Below are positions 62,771 through 64,000 of a DNA stretch of 64,000 bases, in pieces. Each line of letters opens with the position of its first letter. Position 1 is the stretch's first letter. A program made the translations under genes and the position numbers. This stretch comes from an uncultured Clostridia bacterium (GTDB lineage Bacteria > Bacillota > Clostridia > TANB77 > CAG-508), in NCBI GenBank assembly GCA_948524275.1, contig CAOSLI010000002.1:186001-250000 (forward strand). The letters are read 5' to 3'. The notes under the pieces were generated by a model. That model searched no databases. It was given only the letters and a program-made list of their open reading frames with translations, and was not told the origin of the DNA.

Positions 62771-63289
62771 TTATCTATTATTTTTTAAATAATTTAATAT
62801 TTTAGTTGTTAATGGTTTGAATATTAAATACATCACATATCCAATAATTCCACCAGTTATATTTGTTATTATGTCTGTTACATCAAATGATCTACCACTT
62901 AATGGTTGTAATATTTCTATACTTAAACTTACAAGAAAAGTATAAAAAATAACTTTCAACATTTTTGTGTTGTTTTTATTCGTTAAGGGTAATAAGAAAC
63001 CAAATGGAATAAGCATTATTACATTTAATACTATTTGTCTTAAAAAATCGCCTCTACTATTTAAAACATCAATAAATGGTACTAGATGAACTTCATAAGG
63101 GTATTGATGAAAATAGAAAAATGGTATTGTTGTTAATATAGGCATTAAAGTAAAATATAATACAAAAGACAAGTATATATACATCATAGTATTTATAAAC
63201 AATACATCTCTACCTTTTTCTTTCCATTTTTTATAAAATTTCAAAATATATATTATTGTTAAAACTACAAAATCTATCAAATATTCCAT
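62771..63289 (-). CDS. VanZ-like membrane protein
   Basis: A 172-residue protein with four to five membrane helices. HQYPYEVHLVPFIDVLNSRG, IPFGFLLPLTNKNNTK, LSIEILQPLSGRSFDVTDIITN and TGGIIGYVMYL are the VanZ family blocks (the F-D-x-D-D/xN pattern). VanZ gives low-level teicoplanin resistance in enterococci; general members are of unclear role. The gap up to the tRNA (63290-63442) shows no gene. Confidence 0.85.
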   Translation of the reverse strand: MEYLIDFVVLTIIYILKFYKKWKEKGRDVLFINTMMYIYLSFVLYFTLMPILTTIPFFYFHQYPYEVHLVPFIDVLNSRGDFLRQIVLNVIMLIPFGFLLPLTNKNNTKMLKVIFYTFLVSLSIEILQPLSGRSFDVTDIITNITGGIIGYVMYLIFKPLTTKILNYLKNNR

Positions 63290-63442
63290 ATTGTTTTCTC
63301 CTCAATAAATTACTATTTATATTGATAATTATACTAGATTTCCTAAAATTTCACAATAACCCAAATTTATTTAATTCTAAATTAAAATATAAGCAAAATA
63401 AAAAATGTCCTTATAGAAAAAATCCCATAAGAACATTCATTT

Positions 63443-63535
63443 TGGCGTAGGTGAGAGGATTTGAACCTCCGCGGCCCTAAAACGAACCCTACAAGTTTAG
63501 CAAACTCGCCCCTTCAACCACTTGGGTACACCTAC
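63443..63535 (-). tRNA. tRNA-Ser (anticodon GCU)
   Basis: A class II tRNA on the minus strand: acceptor GTAGGTG with CACCTAC, discriminator G, encoded CCA, T-loop TTCAAAT, long variable arm, anticodon loop TTGCTAA, giving GCU for AGU and AGC. Confidence 0.94.
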
Positions 63536-63562
63536 ATATATTTCTACTTATTAATAAAAAAA

Positions 63563-63654
<92 letters not shown>

Positions 63655-63773
63655 GTATAACTGTTACATTTCTTGTAACAGTATTTATAATACCACATTT
63701 AGGCTTTAGTTGTCAATAGAATTTTTAATAAAATTAGTAATTTATCAACTACTTCTCTGTCAAAAATAAAATA

Positions 63774-64000
63774 TTAATTATTTTCATTTTTTATTATATC
63801 CAAAATTCTTTCTAATTCTTCATTAGATGAATATTGTATAACAATTTTTCCACTTCTTGGTCCAGCATTTAATTTGACCTTTGCCCCAAAAAAGTTTCTA
63901 AATGAATCTTCAATATCTCTATATATTGCTTCATTTTTATTTTCTCTTTTTAGAGTTTTCTTCTTATTTTTTACTGTTCTTTCAATATCTCTAACTGTTC
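63774..64000 (-). CDS. parB: ParB/Spo0J C-terminal part (runs off the right edge)
   Basis: The 75 visible codons end the ParB protein: TVRDIERTVKNKKKTLKREN, then IYRDIEDSFRNFFGAKVKL and GKIVIQYSSNEELERILDII, the leucine-rich dimerisation domain. ParB spreads from parS sites near oriC, loads SMC and segregates the chromosome. Its orientation places soj, rsmG, mnmG and oriC beyond the right edge. Confidence 0.92.
   Translation of the reverse strand, partial: TVRDIERTVKNKKKTLKRENKNEAIYRDIEDSFRNFFGAKVKLNAGPRSGKIVIQYSSNEELERILDIIKNENN

Overview
The window is a very AT-rich stretch of chromosome from a spore-forming, low-GC Gram-positive bacterium (Bacillota, Clostridia-like). Evidence: strong AGGAGG ribosome sites, frequent TTG starts, sporulation and germination genes (spoIIR, spmA, spmB, ypeB, a GerMN protein, an orphan Spo0A DNA-binding domain), a class B sortase with its TPKTG-type substrate, and the gene order murA, walJ, rlmH. 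The right end enters the 3' end of parB on the minus strand. In Firmicutes parB lies just left of oriC, so the origin is probably beyond the right edge and most genes (minus strand) read away from it.

Layout. 1-3.8 kb: membrane protein fragment, unknown gene, pcrA. 3.8-4.2 kb: candidate type I toxin/antitoxin RNA pair. 4.3-5.0 kb: ZIP metal transporter. 5.1-8.8 kb: a tight four-gene operon (alpha/beta hydrolase, nucleotide kinase-like, GHMP kinase-like, transglutaminase-like) sitting between the halves of a sequence that is whole at 9.84-9.92 kb. 9-16 kb: MazF-like toxin, C39-like peptidase, NUDIX, SodC, wall-anchored protein plus sortase, prfA, HD hydrolase. 16-23 kb: YhaN/YhaO-like repair pair, then a VirD4-like ATPase operon with a DnaJ-like protein. 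23-28 kb: yqeK, ddl, murF, ypeB, glycolipid synthase. 28-31 kb: DinD/nuclease cassette. 31-35.5 kb: recR, ybaB, dnaX, SRP RNA, tRNA-Ser, tadA. 35.6-43 kb: small sporulation-type and regulatory genes, tRNA-Arg(CCU), ttcA, sugar-phosphate enzymes. 43.5-46.9 kb (plus strand): spoIIR, murA, walJ, rlmH. 47.4-48.5 kb: spmBA. 48.55-52.8 kb: a 4.2-kb gene-free array of spaced motifs. 52.8-55.7 kb: rsmI, trmN6, GerMN, yqeG. 55.8-63.3 kb: accessory genes. 63.4-64 kb: two tRNA-Ser and parB.

Main discovery. Five genes look frameshifted (ZIP transporter twice, SodC, YpeB, an MBL hydrolase, an XRE regulator). All six breaks are identical: a C stands directly before a GGN glycine codon, so the reading frame shows CGG, and skipping one base at CGG (reading CGGN as one glycine) restores a full-length, family-typical protein. 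I looked at every CGG on the coding strand of the predicted genes. In genes of native composition CGG occurs in frame only at these six places; every other CGG is out of frame. The only in-frame CGG codons that must be read as arginine are in two genes of foreign-looking composition (9952-10644 and 36799-37305). This suggests that CGG lacks a normal arginine tRNA here and that CGGN is decoded as a four-base glycine codon, or triggers +1 frameshifting.

Further notable items are the regularly spaced motif array at 48.6-52.6 kb, the toxin/antitoxin RNA pair, the four-gene cassette inserted in a duplicated leader, the VirD4/DnaJ operon without conjugation genes, and a leader motif shared by consecutive accessory genes at 56-62 kb.
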